NCBI RefSeq assembly: GCF_017303275.1
Contig: NZ_JAFKOJ010000005.1
Span: 124,001 to 188,000, forward strand
From: Bacillus sp. NTK034
GTDB lineage: Bacteria > Bacillota > Bacilli > Bacillales > Cytobacillaceae
Length of the DNA stretch: 64,000 nt
Direction of reading: 5' to 3'
Shown here: positions 8,758 to 16,494 of the stretch, one piece after another
Numbering within the stretch: the first letter of the stretch is position 1
Layout of the letters: each line of letters opens with the position of its first letter
Program-made: the position numbers and the translations under genes
Notes under the pieces: generated by a model
Seen by the model: only the letters and a program-made list of their open reading frames with translations
Database searches by the model: none
What the model was told of the DNA's origin: nothing

Positions 8758-9216
8758 ATGAAAACATTTAAACTTGTTTCTCTGCAATTGGTGGAAAAAA
8801 ATGGCCTGATTGATATTGAACTGGATGATGGGTTGATAATCAATAAAGAAGACGAGAAGAGCAACTGGCTCCTGGAGGCATTTATTGATAAATCCTATCT
8901 TGAGTACTTCAAAAAGCGCGCTGATGACAAGGACGAGCTGACCATCCAAGTTGTTATTACGAAAAAAGAAAACGATCCAGCCGCATTCCAAACTAAAATT
9001 ACCTCTATCAATGAACTGGAAAACCATATCAGCATTCTTTTTGAAGGATCACTCAAAAGAACGAAAAATGATTATGCCGAACTTCTGCTTCAGGACCTCT
9101 TGGACAAAGGCTTTATTGGAGACAGCCTGCTTGATGAATTTAAAATAAAAATGCAAAGCAAGCCGCGCCTGGCTGCTGCAAAAAAGGAAAATAAAGAAAC
9201 TCCCGCTCAATCATGA
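8758..9216 (+). CDS. ywpF: YwpF-like family protein
   Basis: A 152-residue soluble protein opening MKTFKLVSLQLVEKNGLIDI with DDGLIINKEDE, typical of the YwpF-like family. There is no signal peptide or catalytic motif, and function is unknown in the family. GGAGGT lies 5 nt before the ATG. The stop codon lies in the loop of its own terminator. It diverges from ssbB, and the ComK-like boxes lie in the shared intergenic region. Identification rests on the N-terminal pattern and on the ywpF-ywpG-ssbB neighbourhood in B. subtilis. Confidence 0.8.
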   Translation: MKTFKLVSLQLVEKNGLIDIELDDGLIINKEDEKSNWLLEAFIDKSYLEYFKKRADDKDELTIQVVITKKENDPAAFQTKITSINELENHISILFEGSLKRTKNDYAELLLQDLLDKGFIGDSLLDEFKIKMQSKPRLAAAKKENKETPAQS

Positions 9217-9227
9217 CGGGAGTTTTT
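9199..9227 (+). terminator. Terminator of ywpF
   Basis: ACTCCCG (9199-9205) pairs with CGGGAGT (9217-9223), followed by a T-run to 9227. The ywpF stop codon lies in the loop. Confidence 0.85.
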
Positions 9228-9235
9228 CTTTATAA

Positions 9236-9259
9236 AAGGACAGGTACACCCCTGTCCTT
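9236..9259 (-). terminator. Terminator of the acidic lipoprotein gene
   Basis: AAGGACAGG (9236-9244) and CCTGTCCTT (9251-9259) form a perfect 9-bp stem with a 6-nt loop, followed on the minus strand by TTAT. Confidence 0.75.
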
Positions 9260-9265
9260 GCCTTA

Positions 9266-9553
9266 TTACTGATCTTTATTATCTTTGTCCTGCATATCCA
9301 GGTTATCTTCAACAGCATCTTCACCCGGCTCGTTGTTGTCTTCCATCATGTCGCCGTCATCATCTGTGTTGATGTCGTTGTCATCTGTGTTTTCATTCAG
9401 ATCATTAGTCATGTCGCCATCATTAACATCACCATTTTCTTCAGTGATTGTGTCATCTTCCGGCGGCGGCTCCTGGTTATCTGTGGCACAGCCTGCTAGT
9501 AGCATGGCGGAAAGAACGGATCCTCCGATAAGTGTTAAAAGCTTTTTATTCAT
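9266..9553 (-). CDS. Small acidic lipoprotein
   Basis: A 95-residue protein with a lipoprotein signal peptide (MNKKLLTLIGGSVLSAMLLA then GC, Cys at about residue 22). The mature part is almost wholly Asp, Glu and Asn, with repeated DDN/DGDM words. AGGAG lies upstream of the ATG at 9551-9553, so longer readings are rejected. It should sit on the outer face of the membrane as a flexible, strongly negative tail. It has its own terminator and no operon partner. Function unknown; low complexity makes homology unreliable. Confidence 0.75.
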   Translation of the reverse strand: MNKKLLTLIGGSVLSAMLLAGCATDNQEPPPEDDTITEENGDVNDGDMTNDLNENTDDNDINTDDDGDMMEDNNEPGEDAVEDNLDMQDKDNKDQ

Positions 9554-9650
9554 CGTAAAAGCTCCTTTCATAAGGTGTATTGTTGACCTGCTGCATTGGT
9601 CTTCCTTTATATTTCCCAAAAACCGAAACAACTTGCATATTTTTTTACAG

Positions 9651-9680
9651 AAAAAATCCTGCACGCTCCGTACGGGATTT
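9651..9680 (-). terminator. Terminator of fabZ
   Basis: On the minus strand AAATCC (pairing bases 9675-9680) and GGATTT (9654-9659) enclose an inner GTACG/CGTGC pairing, followed by TTTC. Confidence 0.65.
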
Positions 9681-9689
9681 CTTATATCA

Positions 9690-10118
9690 TTACCTTTCAA
9701 TTGCAAACATAATTTCAGCTTCCATTGCCACTTCGCCCTCTACAGTCGCAACGGCTTTTCCTTTTCCGATTCCTCTGCGGACGGAGAGCAGTTCGACTTC
9801 CATGATAAGTGTATCACCTGGGCGCACCTGGCGCTTCCAGCGGCATTTCTCCACACCGGCAAAAAAGGCAAGTTTTCCTTTATATTCATCCAGTGACAGC
9901 AGGGCAACAGCACCTGTCTGCGCACAGGCTTCAAGAGTCAGGCATCCTGGAAATACATTGTAATTTGGGAAATGCCCATTAAACACTTCCTCATTGGCAC
10001 TTACATTCTTTTTGCCGACGGCTCTTTTTCCAGGCTCAAGCTCTTCAATGGAATCCACAAACAGAAATGGGTATCGGTGAGGAATTATTTCTTTAATTTC
10101 TTCTACATTCAATTTCAT
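9690..10118 (-). CDS. fabZ: (3R)-hydroxyacyl-ACP dehydratase FabZ
   Basis: A 142-residue hot-dog-fold enzyme that dehydrates 3-hydroxyacyl-ACP in fatty acid elongation. Catalytic His49 is in NGHFPNY and Glu63 in [19 protein letters not shown] is the family opening. Length is normal. GGGGAG precedes the ATG by 8 nt. It is monocistronic, with terminators on both sides. A FapR-type operator lies 23 bp upstream of the start codon, so it is probably repressed when malonyl-CoA is low. Confidence 0.96.
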   Translation of the reverse strand: MKLNVEEIKEIIPHRYPFLFVDSIEELEPGKRAVGKKNVSANEEVFNGHFPNYNVFPGCLTLEACAQTGAVALLSLDEYKGKLAFFAGVEKCRWKRQVRPGDTLIMEVELLSVRRGIGKGKAVATVEGEVAMEAEIMFAIER

Positions 10119-10140
10119 ATGTATCGCTCCCCTGCAGTAT

Positions 10141-10157
10141 TTAGTACCAGATACTAA
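10141..10157. promoter_or_regulatory. FapR operator of fabZ
   Basis: TTAGTACCAGATACTAA is an almost perfect copy of the FapR operator, a near-palindrome with TTAGTA/TACTAA arms. It overlaps a minus-strand -10 (TATTAT, 10155-10160) preceding fabZ, a position suited to repression. Confidence 0.85.
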
Positions 10158-10209
10158 TAATAGCTTATATTTATTTTACTAAAAAATCGCTTGGAGGCAA
10201 AGCGGAAAC

Positions 10210-10236
10210 AAAAAAGAAGGGCATCATCGCCCTCCT
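10210..10236 (-). terminator. Terminator after the epuA-like gene
   Basis: AGGGC (10218-10222) and GCCCT (10229-10233) form a short GC stem with flanking pairing, followed on the minus strand by TCTTTTTTG. It closes the flhO-flhP-epuA unit. Confidence 0.75.
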
Positions 10237-10249
10237 CTTCATTTTTTTC

Positions 10250-10519
10250 TTATTCTTTTTCAATCAAATCCACAATATGCATCCAGGTGGACTTTGTAAA
10301 AATATCTTTTACTTCCCCGCCGCCGATGACTCCATATCCGACTGCGGCTCCGGCCGTAACGCTCAGGAAAATTAAAAGCACGACAATAATAATCCGAAGC
10401 CAGATCGGAATGAGGCGAATGCGAACCCGCCCTTTACGCGGTGATTCTTCTTTGCTGCGTTCTTTCTTCAGTTGTTCACGCGTCTTGACTGCTTCTTGAT
10501 TACTGTTGTTTACTGACAT
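10250..10519 (-). CDS. EpuA-family small membrane protein
   Basis: An 89-residue protein with a basic cytoplasmic head (residues 1-37) and one membrane segment (about 39-62), then a short outer tail. It matches the family databases label 'DNA-directed RNA polymerase subunit beta' or EpuA; no RNA polymerase feature is visible and that label should not be trusted. It starts 18 nt after flhP stops and ends at a terminator, so it is the last gene of the flhO-flhP unit. Role unknown. Confidence 0.8.
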   Translation of the reverse strand: MSVNNSNQEAVKTREQLKKERSKEESPRKGRVRIRLIPIWLRIIIVVLLIFLSVTAGAAVGYGVIGGGEVKDIFTKSTWMHIVDLIEKE

Positions 10520-10536
10520 TTTATTTCCCCTTTTAC

Positions 10537-11364
10537 CTAACGTATTCCGTTGATCAGCCCCATCATTTGATCAGCCATGGAGACAGATCTTGACTGAAAC
10601 TGATATGCCCGCTGCAGGTTAATCAAATCTGTCATTTCCTTGGACATATCCACATTGGATTGTTCAAGGGAGCCTTGGGCCATTCCTATCTGGCCGCGGA
10701 GCGCACCATTCAGCTCAGTAAAGATCCCATCGCCGTCAGCTCCATCAGGAAGGCCAAGAAGATTATCCCCTTTTTGCTCCAGGAATTGAGGCTTGTTTAT
10801 CAGAACCACTCCAAGATTGAATTCCTGGATGGAACCATTGGCTTCTTCTGCCAAAAAGCTCCCTGTTTCGGTCACTTTAAAATTTTTAGCTTGTCCATTT
10901 ATTATAATCGAATTATTATTTTCATCAAGAACAGGAAGTCCGTCACCTGTCACAAGCATGGTCTCATTCTCCGAAACCGGAGTTAAATAAAAGGCACCCG
11001 CTCTGGTAAAACGCACAGCTGCTCCGTCTTCTGTCTGCTCGAGCACTCGGAAATACTGCCCTTCCTTTGTGAGGGCAAGATCAAGCGGCCGTTCGGTTGC
11101 CTTTAAAGCACCCTGCTTCATGACGATTTGGGACTGCGCCAGCTTTGCGCCTACTCCTTGCCTGATGCCTGCAGGTGTTAGTCTTGCTGTCTCCGCATTC
11201 GCATTCCGCTGATTATTGAACTGCTGAAAAAGCAAATCGGTAAAATTGGCTTCTCTTCTTTTATAGCCCGCTGTATCAATGTTTGCCACATTATGGCTGA
11301 CAATATCCATTTGCTTCTGCAGCTGGGCCAGGGTATTCGTTGCCGTGATCATGGTTCTATTCAT
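10537..11364 (-). CDS. flhP: Flagellar rod/hook-basal body protein FlhP
   Basis: A 275-residue axial protein of the flagellar rod/hook family. The N-terminal rod motif NVANIDTAGYKRREANF and a C-terminal helix (MSKEMTDLINLQRAYQFQSR) are the conserved ends that pack in the rod; the middle is variable. It would be exported by the flagellar type III system. The gene follows flhO by 34 nt and precedes the EpuA-like gene, as in the mbl-flhO-flhP block of B. subtilis. FlhO and FlhP together are thought to form the distal rod. Confidence 0.92.
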   Translation of the reverse strand: MNRTMITATNTLAQLQKQMDIVSHNVANIDTAGYKRREANFTDLLFQQFNNQRNANAETARLTPAGIRQGVGAKLAQSQIVMKQGALKATERPLDLALTKEGQYFRVLEQTEDGAAVRFTRAGAFYLTPVSENETMLVTGDGLPVLDENNNSIIINGQAKNFKVTETGSFLAEEANGSIQEFNLGVVLINKPQFLEQKGDNLLGLPDGADGDGIFTELNGALRGQIGMAQGSLEQSNVDMSKEMTDLINLQRAYQFQSRSVSMADQMMGLINGIR

Positions 11365-11398
11365 TGTTTTTCCCCCTTAGCGGGTCTGCCGCTGGACA

Positions 11399-12238
11399 TT
11401 ACCCGATCCGTCCGATTTCATTTGCGGCTTTCTCCATACTGCGGTCATAAGCCTGAAGGACCTTTTGGTTTGCTTCAAATGAGCGATAGGCGGTCATCAT
11501 ATCAGTCATCGTCCGGGAAGCATCTACATTGGAACGCTCCAAATAGCCCTGCTGCAGCTTGAATTGGACATTCTGTGCATTATAGGCATTTTCAAGGACG
11601 CTCTCTTCTGTCACTGCAAACAGTCCGTCACCCTCTTTACGCAGGCTTTCAGGATTTTGTGCATACATAATGCCCAATCTCGCTGTTTCACCTGCTTCTC
11701 CTGTAATCACACCATCTTCACTCACTGTAAACCGGTCACTGGAAAGCTGAATCCGTTCACCCGCATCATCCAGAATATATAATCCGCTTGCTGTCGTTAA
11801 GTAGCCCCCGCCGTCAATGGTAAAATTCCCATTCCTGGTATAGCGCGGCTCGCCATCAATACCTGCTGCTGTATAAAAGACGGACCCTCTTAAGCCGGTA
11901 TCCGGATTAACAGTCAGATTAAGATCAAGCATGGCCAGGTCCGTATTCAGACCAGTTTCCTTCATATCTCCCTGCATGAAAGACGGAATTGTCTCCTGCA
12001 TATAGACCCCTGTATTAAGGCTGCCCACTTCCTGATTTAAGGGAAGATTAAGGCCTTTCTCGGTTGGAACTGTCTGCTGGCCCATGAGCTGCAGAAGCAT
12101 CTCCGGAAAAGCTCTCAGGCTCGTCTGATCTGCTTTAAAGCCTGGCGTATTGGCATTGGCCATATTATTTGTCAGTACTTCTGTCCTCCGCTGCTGCGCC
12201 AGCATACCGGAAGCAGCCGTGTAGAAACCTCTAAACAT
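11399..12238 (-). CDS. flhO: Flagellar rod protein FlhO
   Basis: A 279-residue paralogue of FlhP with the same end motifs: NNMANANTPGFKADQTS near the N-terminus and VDASRTMTDMMTAYRSFEAN near the C-terminus. It is an exported rod subunit. It is the first gene of the flhO-flhP-epuA unit and lies downstream of mbl in the same direction, separated by the mbl terminator and a 20-bp repeat array. The presence of both proteins implies a flagellated organism. Confidence 0.92.
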   Translation of the reverse strand: MFRGFYTAASGMLAQQRRTEVLTNNMANANTPGFKADQTSLRAFPEMLLQLMGQQTVPTEKGLNLPLNQEVGSLNTGVYMQETIPSFMQGDMKETGLNTDLAMLDLNLTVNPDTGLRGSVFYTAAGIDGEPRYTRNGNFTIDGGGYLTTASGLYILDDAGERIQLSSDRFTVSEDGVITGEAGETARLGIMYAQNPESLRKEGDGLFAVTEESVLENAYNAQNVQFKLQQGYLERSNVDASRTMTDMMTAYRSFEANQKVLQAYDRSMEKAANEIGRIG

Positions 12239-12420
12239 CTTTAATCACCTCTAAATTGCCATTCCGAAGATCTATTTACCTCTATTATAAGAAACTTTCC
12301 GACAATAAACATTAAAAATTTGAAGAATTGAGTCAGATTTTGAAAAAAGCTGTACCTTTTTTTAATCGGCTGGAATGGGAGAAAGTTTATAAAAGATAAC
12401 TACACTATTTATTTTTCAGA

Positions 12421-12530
12421 TATCGGTCTGTTTGGCTAGTTTATCGGTCAGAATTCATTTTTATTGGTATATTTTTTTGCAGATATGGTCTGATTTGGAT
12501 TTTATCAGCCACTTTTTCAATATATCGGTC
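12421..12530. repeat. Array A of a TATCGGTCA-like motif at a 19-22 bp pitch
   Basis: Six copies of variable quality start at 12421, 12442, 12462, 12484, 12503 and 12523, all in one orientation: TATCGGTCT, TATCGGTCA, TATTGGTAT, TATGGTCT, TATCAGCCA and TATCGGTCA. Sequence between them is not conserved. A further TAATCGGCT at 12363 is out of phase. The array fills the space between flhO and the mbl terminator. The same motif and pitch recur at 48029-48159. Confidence 0.75.
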
Positions 12531-12561
12531 ACTTCGCTCCAAACAGCGTTTGAGCTGTTGC

Positions 12562-12589
12562 AAAAAGAAAACCCGCCAAAAGACGGGTT
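12562..12589 (-). terminator. Terminator of mbl
   Basis: On the minus strand AACCCG and CGGGTT pair around an 8-nt loop (bases 12570-12575 with 12584-12589), followed by TTCTTTTTG. Confidence 0.85.
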
Positions 12590-12597
12590 CCTCACGA

Positions 12598-13599
12598 TTA
12601 TATAAGCTTTTTCTTCGGAAGCTTATCAATATTATCAAGCATGATGCCAGTTCCAACAGCAACGCAGTCCATCGGGTTTTCGGCTATTAAGACAGGTACT
12701 TTCAGCTCTTCAGCCAGAAGCTGGTCGATTCCGTGAAGAAGGGCGCCGCCTCCTGTCAAAATAACCCCGCGGTCAATGATGTCTGCAGACAGTTCAGGCG
12801 GAGTGCGTTCAAGCACGCTTTTAGCAGCCTGTACGATGACTTCAACGGATTCAGCCAGAGCACCCTGAACTTCATCGGAACGAACTGTAATTGTTCTTGG
12901 AAGACCTGACACCATGTCACGGCCGCGGATTTCCATTTCCTCATTTTTGCCGCCAGGAAAAACCGTCCCAATGGTTACTTTAATATTTTCGGCCGTTCTT
13001 TCACCGATTAGAAGCTTGTACTCTTTTTTAATATATTGAAGGATTTCGTTGTCGAATTTATCTCCGGCCATCTTTATGGATGAAGATGTAACAATGTCTC
13101 CCATTGATAAAACCGCCACGTCTGTTGTACCGCCTCCGATATCGACAACCATGTTTCCGCTCGGCTGGAAGATATCCATGCCCGCTCCGATTGCCGCAAC
13201 CTTTGGTTCTTCTTCAAGATATACCTTTTTGCCGCCGCTTTTTTCAGCAGCTTCCCTAATCGCCTTCTGCTCAACACCTGTAACATTTGTCGGGCAGCAA
13301 ATCAAAATGCGCGGCTTTGATAAGAAACCTTTAACATTCAGTTTGTTGATAAAATGCTTCAGCATCGCTTCTGTCACATCAAAGTCGGCAATAACCCCGT
13401 CTTTTAGCGGGCGGATTGCCACAATGTTCCCTGGCGTACGTCCGACCATGCGGCGTGCCTCTTCTCCTACGGCCAGTACTTTGTTTGTATTTTTATCAAT
13501 CGCTACTACAGATGGTTCATTCAGCACAATTCCGCGACCTTTAACGTGGATTAGCACGTTGGCAGTTCCTAAATCAATCCCAATATCCCTAGCAAACAT
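12598..13599 (-). CDS. mbl: Rod shape-determining protein Mbl (MreB family)
   Basis: A 333-residue actin-like ATPase that forms membrane-bound filaments and guides lateral wall synthesis. Visible actin-fold motifs are DIGIDLGTAN (phosphate 1), VVDIGGGTTDVAVLS (phosphate 2) and GVILTGGGALLHG (adenosine). AGGAGG precedes the ATG at 13597-13599; a longer reading starting MQGGKKE is rejected. Placement between spoIIID and flhO matches B. subtilis mbl rather than mreB or mreBH. It has its own terminator and probably its own promoter at 13842-13871. Confidence 0.95.
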   Translation of the reverse strand: MFARDIGIDLGTANVLIHVKGRGIVLNEPSVVAIDKNTNKVLAVGEEARRMVGRTPGNIVAIRPLKDGVIADFDVTEAMLKHFINKLNVKGFLSKPRILICCPTNVTGVEQKAIREAAEKSGGKKVYLEEEPKVAAIGAGMDIFQPSGNMVVDIGGGTTDVAVLSMGDIVTSSSIKMAGDKFDNEILQYIKKEYKLLIGERTAENIKVTIGTVFPGGKNEEMEIRGRDMVSGLPRTITVRSDEVQGALAESVEVIVQAAKSVLERTPPELSADIIDRGVILTGGGALLHGIDQLLAEELKVPVLIAENPMDCVAVGTGIMLDNIDKLPKKKLI

Positions 13600-13746
13600 T
13601 TCTTTTTTTCCTCCTTGCAAAATGGCCAGCTTCTGTCCGCACCTTTGAAGGCTCTCTCTATTTAGGCATTCTTAAAGCGAACTTCGCTTATTAATTTTTT
13701 AGTTAGATGTTCAAGTCATTATTCGTAACAGCAGTTTAAGCCGCGC

Positions 13747-13783
13747 AAAAAAAATCAGTTCTTTTTAAAAAGAAATGATTTTG
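13747..13783 (-). terminator. Terminator-like hairpin between spoIIID and mbl
   Basis: AAAATCAgTTCTTTTT and AAAAAGAAaTGATTTT form a long AT stem with one mismatch, followed on the minus strand by eight Ts. It lies 340 nt past spoIIID but downstream of the proposed mbl promoter, so it is either the spoIIID terminator or an attenuator in the mbl leader. Confidence 0.6.
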
Positions 13784-13841
13784 CCCGGCGTTCTCTTTAG
13801 GAGTCCTAGTCTTTACGAACCAAGTCCTATCCTAATTTTAT

Positions 13842-13871
13842 ATTTTAACACATTCCTTGTGAAAGCAGTAA
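13842..13871 (-). promoter_or_regulatory. Candidate promoter of mbl
   Basis: On the minus strand -35 TTACTG (13866-13871) and extended -10 TGTTAAAAT (TAAAAT at 13842-13847) are separated by 18 bp. It would give a leader of about 235 nt before mbl. Confidence 0.4.
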
Positions 13872-13971
13872 CATTTTGACAGATTTTGTGAGACTTTTTG
13901 AGGGTTTTTGTCGAAATGGGGAAATAGATGCAGGCGACTTAGGAAGGGGCTTAAATCCATAGAGCAAAGCC

Positions 13972-14116
13972 TTGGTTCAGGCCATGGAAACAGCTTATGA
14001 TCTTTTAGCCCCCGGAGCCGCATGAAGGTTCATCATGTACAGCAAAAGAAAAATTGCCATGGTACAGCTAATAACGGCAGTCTTTAGCCTTTGACGCCTT
14101 TATCGGCGCTTTTTAA
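13972..14116 (+). ncRNA. Candidate small RNA antisense-oriented between spoIIID and mbl
   Basis: A plus-strand promoter-like pair, -35 TTGGTT (13972-13977) and -10 TATGAT (13996-14001) with 18 bp spacing, is followed about 90 nt later by CGCC-TTTATC-GGCG and a T-run (14095-14114). No gene on this strand needs either. The stem is only 4 bp, so this is tentative. Confidence 0.2.
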
Positions 14117-14122
14117 TTCTTT

Positions 14123-14395
14123 TCATTTAACTGGCTCTTCTTCCATTTCCTCTTTTTTGTATTTCATTTTAGTGGCTTCACCGCCGCGCAGATGGCGGAT
14201 CGATTTATGATAATCCAGGATTTCCTTTACTTCGTTTGCCAGTTCAGGATTGATTTCAGGTAATCTTTCCGTCAAGTCTTTATGGACTGTACTTTTGGAT
14301 ACGCCAAACTCCTTCGCGATTACGCGAACCGTTTTTTTCGTCTCCACGATATACTTTCCAATCTTGATAGTTCTCTCTTTGATGTAATCGTGCAC
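14123..14395 (-). CDS. spoIIID: Sporulation transcription factor SpoIIID
   Basis: A 90-residue DNA-binding protein that switches mother-cell gene expression between sigma-E and sigma-K stages. HDYIKERTIKIGKYIVETKK and the helix-turn-helix VRVIAKEFGVSKSTVHKDL are nearly identical to the B. subtilis protein, and it ends in a basic/acidic tail. The true start is the GTG at 14393-14395, with GGGGAGGG upstream. A longer reading of 128 codons adds a spurious N-terminus. It lies upstream of mbl, as in B. subtilis. Confidence 0.97.
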   Translation of the reverse strand: MHDYIKERTIKIGKYIVETKKTVRVIAKEFGVSKSTVHKDLTERLPEINPELANEVKEILDYHKSIRHLRGGEATKMKYKKEEMEEEPVK

Positions 14396-15088
14396 ACCAC
14401 TCGCCCTCCCCAATTTGGATGTGAGAAGTGTGAAATGAGACTCGCTTTCTGTCTGGTCTTCAACTGTATTCCGCATGGTTTCCTGATTAAATGATCTTAA
14501 TCGTGGCATGCGCCCGAAAGGCTTGCTTTCAGCTTGCGAAAATTAAACATGTCCTCAACATATTCATTAGTTTAGTAAAACGATCCCTCACCTCATACAT
14601 TCTCTTTGTAAGGTTTGTAACAGTTTATTAGCTTGGTTGAGGTAATATGCACGAAAAACACAATAGGGACAAGGTTTTGTGTAAATTTTTTGAAAATAGG
14701 ACATCTGGAGGTCAAAAATTAGAAATGTTTTCAAATAATTCTTTGGGGTATTTGAAAATTAAGCAGTCTAAAGACCGGTGACAACTGTCCTAATTTTAAT
14801 TGTTCCATTTATAAGATCCAGGACTTTTCCAGCATATTCGACAAAATCCACCATTGCCGGGTAATTCATTTCAAAGCCAATAAACAAATTCCTTAGCAGC
14901 AGATAATTTCATATATCTAGGAATTACAGAGCGGATTGAACTATATGCATTTTCGGAAACAAGGGAAAAGAGCCAGGAACTCCTCCCTATTGTGAAGCGG
15001 ATATTAATACCGTACTATTTTTTTCGGAAAACAATTCATTTAATTGGTTATGAAACCACAATATTCCAACAGATAGGATGAGCATAGT
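14396..15088. other. Long intergenic region upstream of spoIIID
   Basis: Nearly 700 bases between the divergent spoIIID and the LysM gene. Apart from the possible coding remnant at 14768-15014, I see no terminator, clear promoter or RNA gene. The spoIIID promoter (sigma-E type in B. subtilis) should lie in 14400-14600, but I could not mark it with confidence. Confidence 0.4.
14768..15014 (-). pseudogene. Possible decayed gene remnant, frameshifted
   Basis: Two minus-strand frames with protein-like composition abut. One runs from 15014 to about 14880 (…FTIGRSSWLFSLVSENAYSS…IPRYMKLSAAKEFVYW). The other runs from about 14908 to the TAG at 14768 (…LFIGFEMNYPAMVDFVEYAG…GTIKI). A single frameshift near 14890 would join them. 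Neither has a ribosome site. I do not recognise the family, and chance open frames cannot be excluded. Confidence 0.25.
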
Positions 15089-15727
15089 ATGCAAACACGC
15101 AAGGAAAGGATTCTAAATGATAAAAGAAAGAAGATAAAAGCAAGAGGAATGGCGGCAGCCAGCACCGTTTTTGCTGCAGTAATTGCATCAGCCGGTTTCA
15201 GCTCTTCAGCAAAAGAAGCTCAGGCATTAACAGGCACTTACAAAGTGAAGCAGGGAGATACTTTATATAAGATCTCCAGAGAACATGATATGACTGTTAA
15301 AGAATTGAAAGCGGTTAACCGCCTTAGGTCTGACACGATTCATCCAGGCCAATCACTGGAGGTCCGGACTGAGCGCCATACAGAAGAACCCTTTAATAAC
15401 GAGACAGCTGTTTATACCGTTGTGCCCGGCGATACACTATGGGGGATCGCAAAGCGCTACCGCATGAATGTCAATGAATTGAAAACATTGAACAAGTTAA
15501 AAAGTGATATGGTACTCATCAATCAGAAATTGACCATTAAAGGTGACATTTCCAGAATAAAAGCAGTCATCACTGGTGCCGCAGACAATTTTACGGTGGA
15601 ATTTAAAAACGGGGATGATTATTTCACATTGAAGGTACCCTATGGAACAGCACAGACCTATCAAAAAATGTCAGGAAAAGAAGTCCTGGTGGTTTATAAG
15701 GACGGTTCACTGATCGATATACAGTAA
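15089..15727 (+). CDS. Secreted protein with two LysM domains
   Basis: A 212-residue protein with a basic N-terminus and hydrophobic stretch (about residues 20-45) acting as signal peptide or anchor. LysM domains lie at about 50-93 (YKVKQGDTLYKISREH) and 108-151 (YTVVPGDTLWGIAKRY). The C-terminal 60 residues form an unassigned domain. LysM binds peptidoglycan glycan strands, so the protein should be wall-associated; no hydrolase domain is visible. A weak AGGATG site precedes the ATG. It is monocistronic and followed by a strong hairpin. Confidence 0.8.
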   Translation: MQTRKERILNDKRKKIKARGMAAASTVFAAVIASAGFSSSAKEAQALTGTYKVKQGDTLYKISREHDMTVKELKAVNRLRSDTIHPGQSLEVRTERHTEEPFNNETAVYTVVPGDTLWGIAKRYRMNVNELKTLNKLKSDMVLINQKLTIKGDISRIKAVITGAADNFTVEFKNGDDYFTLKVPYGTAQTYQKMSGKEVLVVYKDGSLIDIQ

Positions 15728-15731
15728 AGGC

Positions 15732-15761
15732 ATGGAAAGCCGCATTCTGCCGGCTTTCCAT
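15732..15761 (+). terminator. Hairpin after the LysM gene
   Basis: An 11-bp perfect stem, ATGGAAAGCCG with CGGCTTTCCAT, and an 8-nt loop. It has no T-run (TGGTTAAT follows), so it may stabilise the 3' end rather than terminate alone. Confidence 0.6.
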
Positions 15762-15810
15762 TGGTTAATCCATATCACCAACCCGCTCACCAACATTCCA
15801 ACCACAGTCA

Positions 15811-16473
15811 TTAAAAAAGGGATCTCATTAGACTGTCAGTTGCATTAATCAATTCCCCCCAGGTTTTATGTCCCCTCTGCTGAAATTGAAAAAGCAATTC
15901 AACAAATAAGTAAGCTGCAGTTAAAGCATCCCCCGCTGCACTATGGCGGTCATATATGCGGGTGCCGAATGCCATGGCATACCTCTCAAGGTCGCGCATA
16001 TCGTAGGACGGGGCGATAAAGCCAATCAAATCCAGCGTGTCAATGGTCAGGAACCTTTTTAAAGCAAGCTTTTCGCGTTTAAATTCACTTTTGAGAGCAA
16101 GTGCATCAAAGCTTACATAATGGCCAACCAGGCATACTGCTTCCCTGGATTCGACATAGTCAAAAAAGCTCTGAATAGCTTCCAAGGCCTGCGGGGCATC
16201 TTTTACCATCTCATCGGAAATAGAGGTTAATTCTTTTATTTCCCGAGAAATTTGTCGGTTTGGGTTAACATATGTCTGAAATAGGTCCTTTTCCTGCACT
16301 TGAAGCCCTTTTACCGGAACGGCGCCGATATCAATGATCCTGTCTGTCGCAGAAACTTGGAATCCTGTAGTTTCAGTATCAAATACAATAAAATTCAGAT
16401 CTTCAAGCGGCGTTGATAATGGAATGTTTTCATATGTTAAAGAACATGTCACATTTTTTCTGAGAAAAAACAT
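15811..16473 (-). CDS. DnaQ-like 3'-5' exonuclease (PolC/epsilon family)
   Basis: A 220-residue DEDDh exonuclease. ExoI is FDTETTG (Asp32, Glu34), ExoII is HYVSFDALAL (Asp123) and ExoIII is DRHSAAGDAL (His177, Asp182), so the active site is complete. The fold removes nucleotides from 3' ends of DNA or RNA using two metal ions. It starts after AGGAGG, 21 nt past the DUF294 gene, and is the last gene of the symporter operon. The link between such nucleases and cNMP/CBS/DUF294 proteins recurs in many bacteria, but the substrate is unknown. Confidence 0.85.
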   Translation of the reverse strand: MFFLRKNVTCSLTYENIPLSTPLEDLNFIVFDTETTGFQVSATDRIIDIGAVPVKGLQVQEKDLFQTYVNPNRQISREIKELTSISDEMVKDAPQALEAIQSFFDYVESREAVCLVGHYVSFDALALKSEFKREKLALKRFLTIDTLDLIGFIAPSYDMRDLERYAMAFGTRIYDRHSAAGDALTAAYLFVELLFQFQQRGHKTWGELINATDSLMRSLF

Positions 16474-16494
16474 ACCAGCCTCCTTTCAGAGATA

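Noticed and set aside
10250-10519. RNA polymerase beta subunit
   Set aside because: Databases often give this label to the EpuA family, but an 89-residue membrane protein shows no polymerase feature.
13838-14023. 61-codon minus-strand frame between spoIIID and mbl
   Set aside because: No ribosome site, composition is not protein-like, and it overlaps the proposed mbl promoter.
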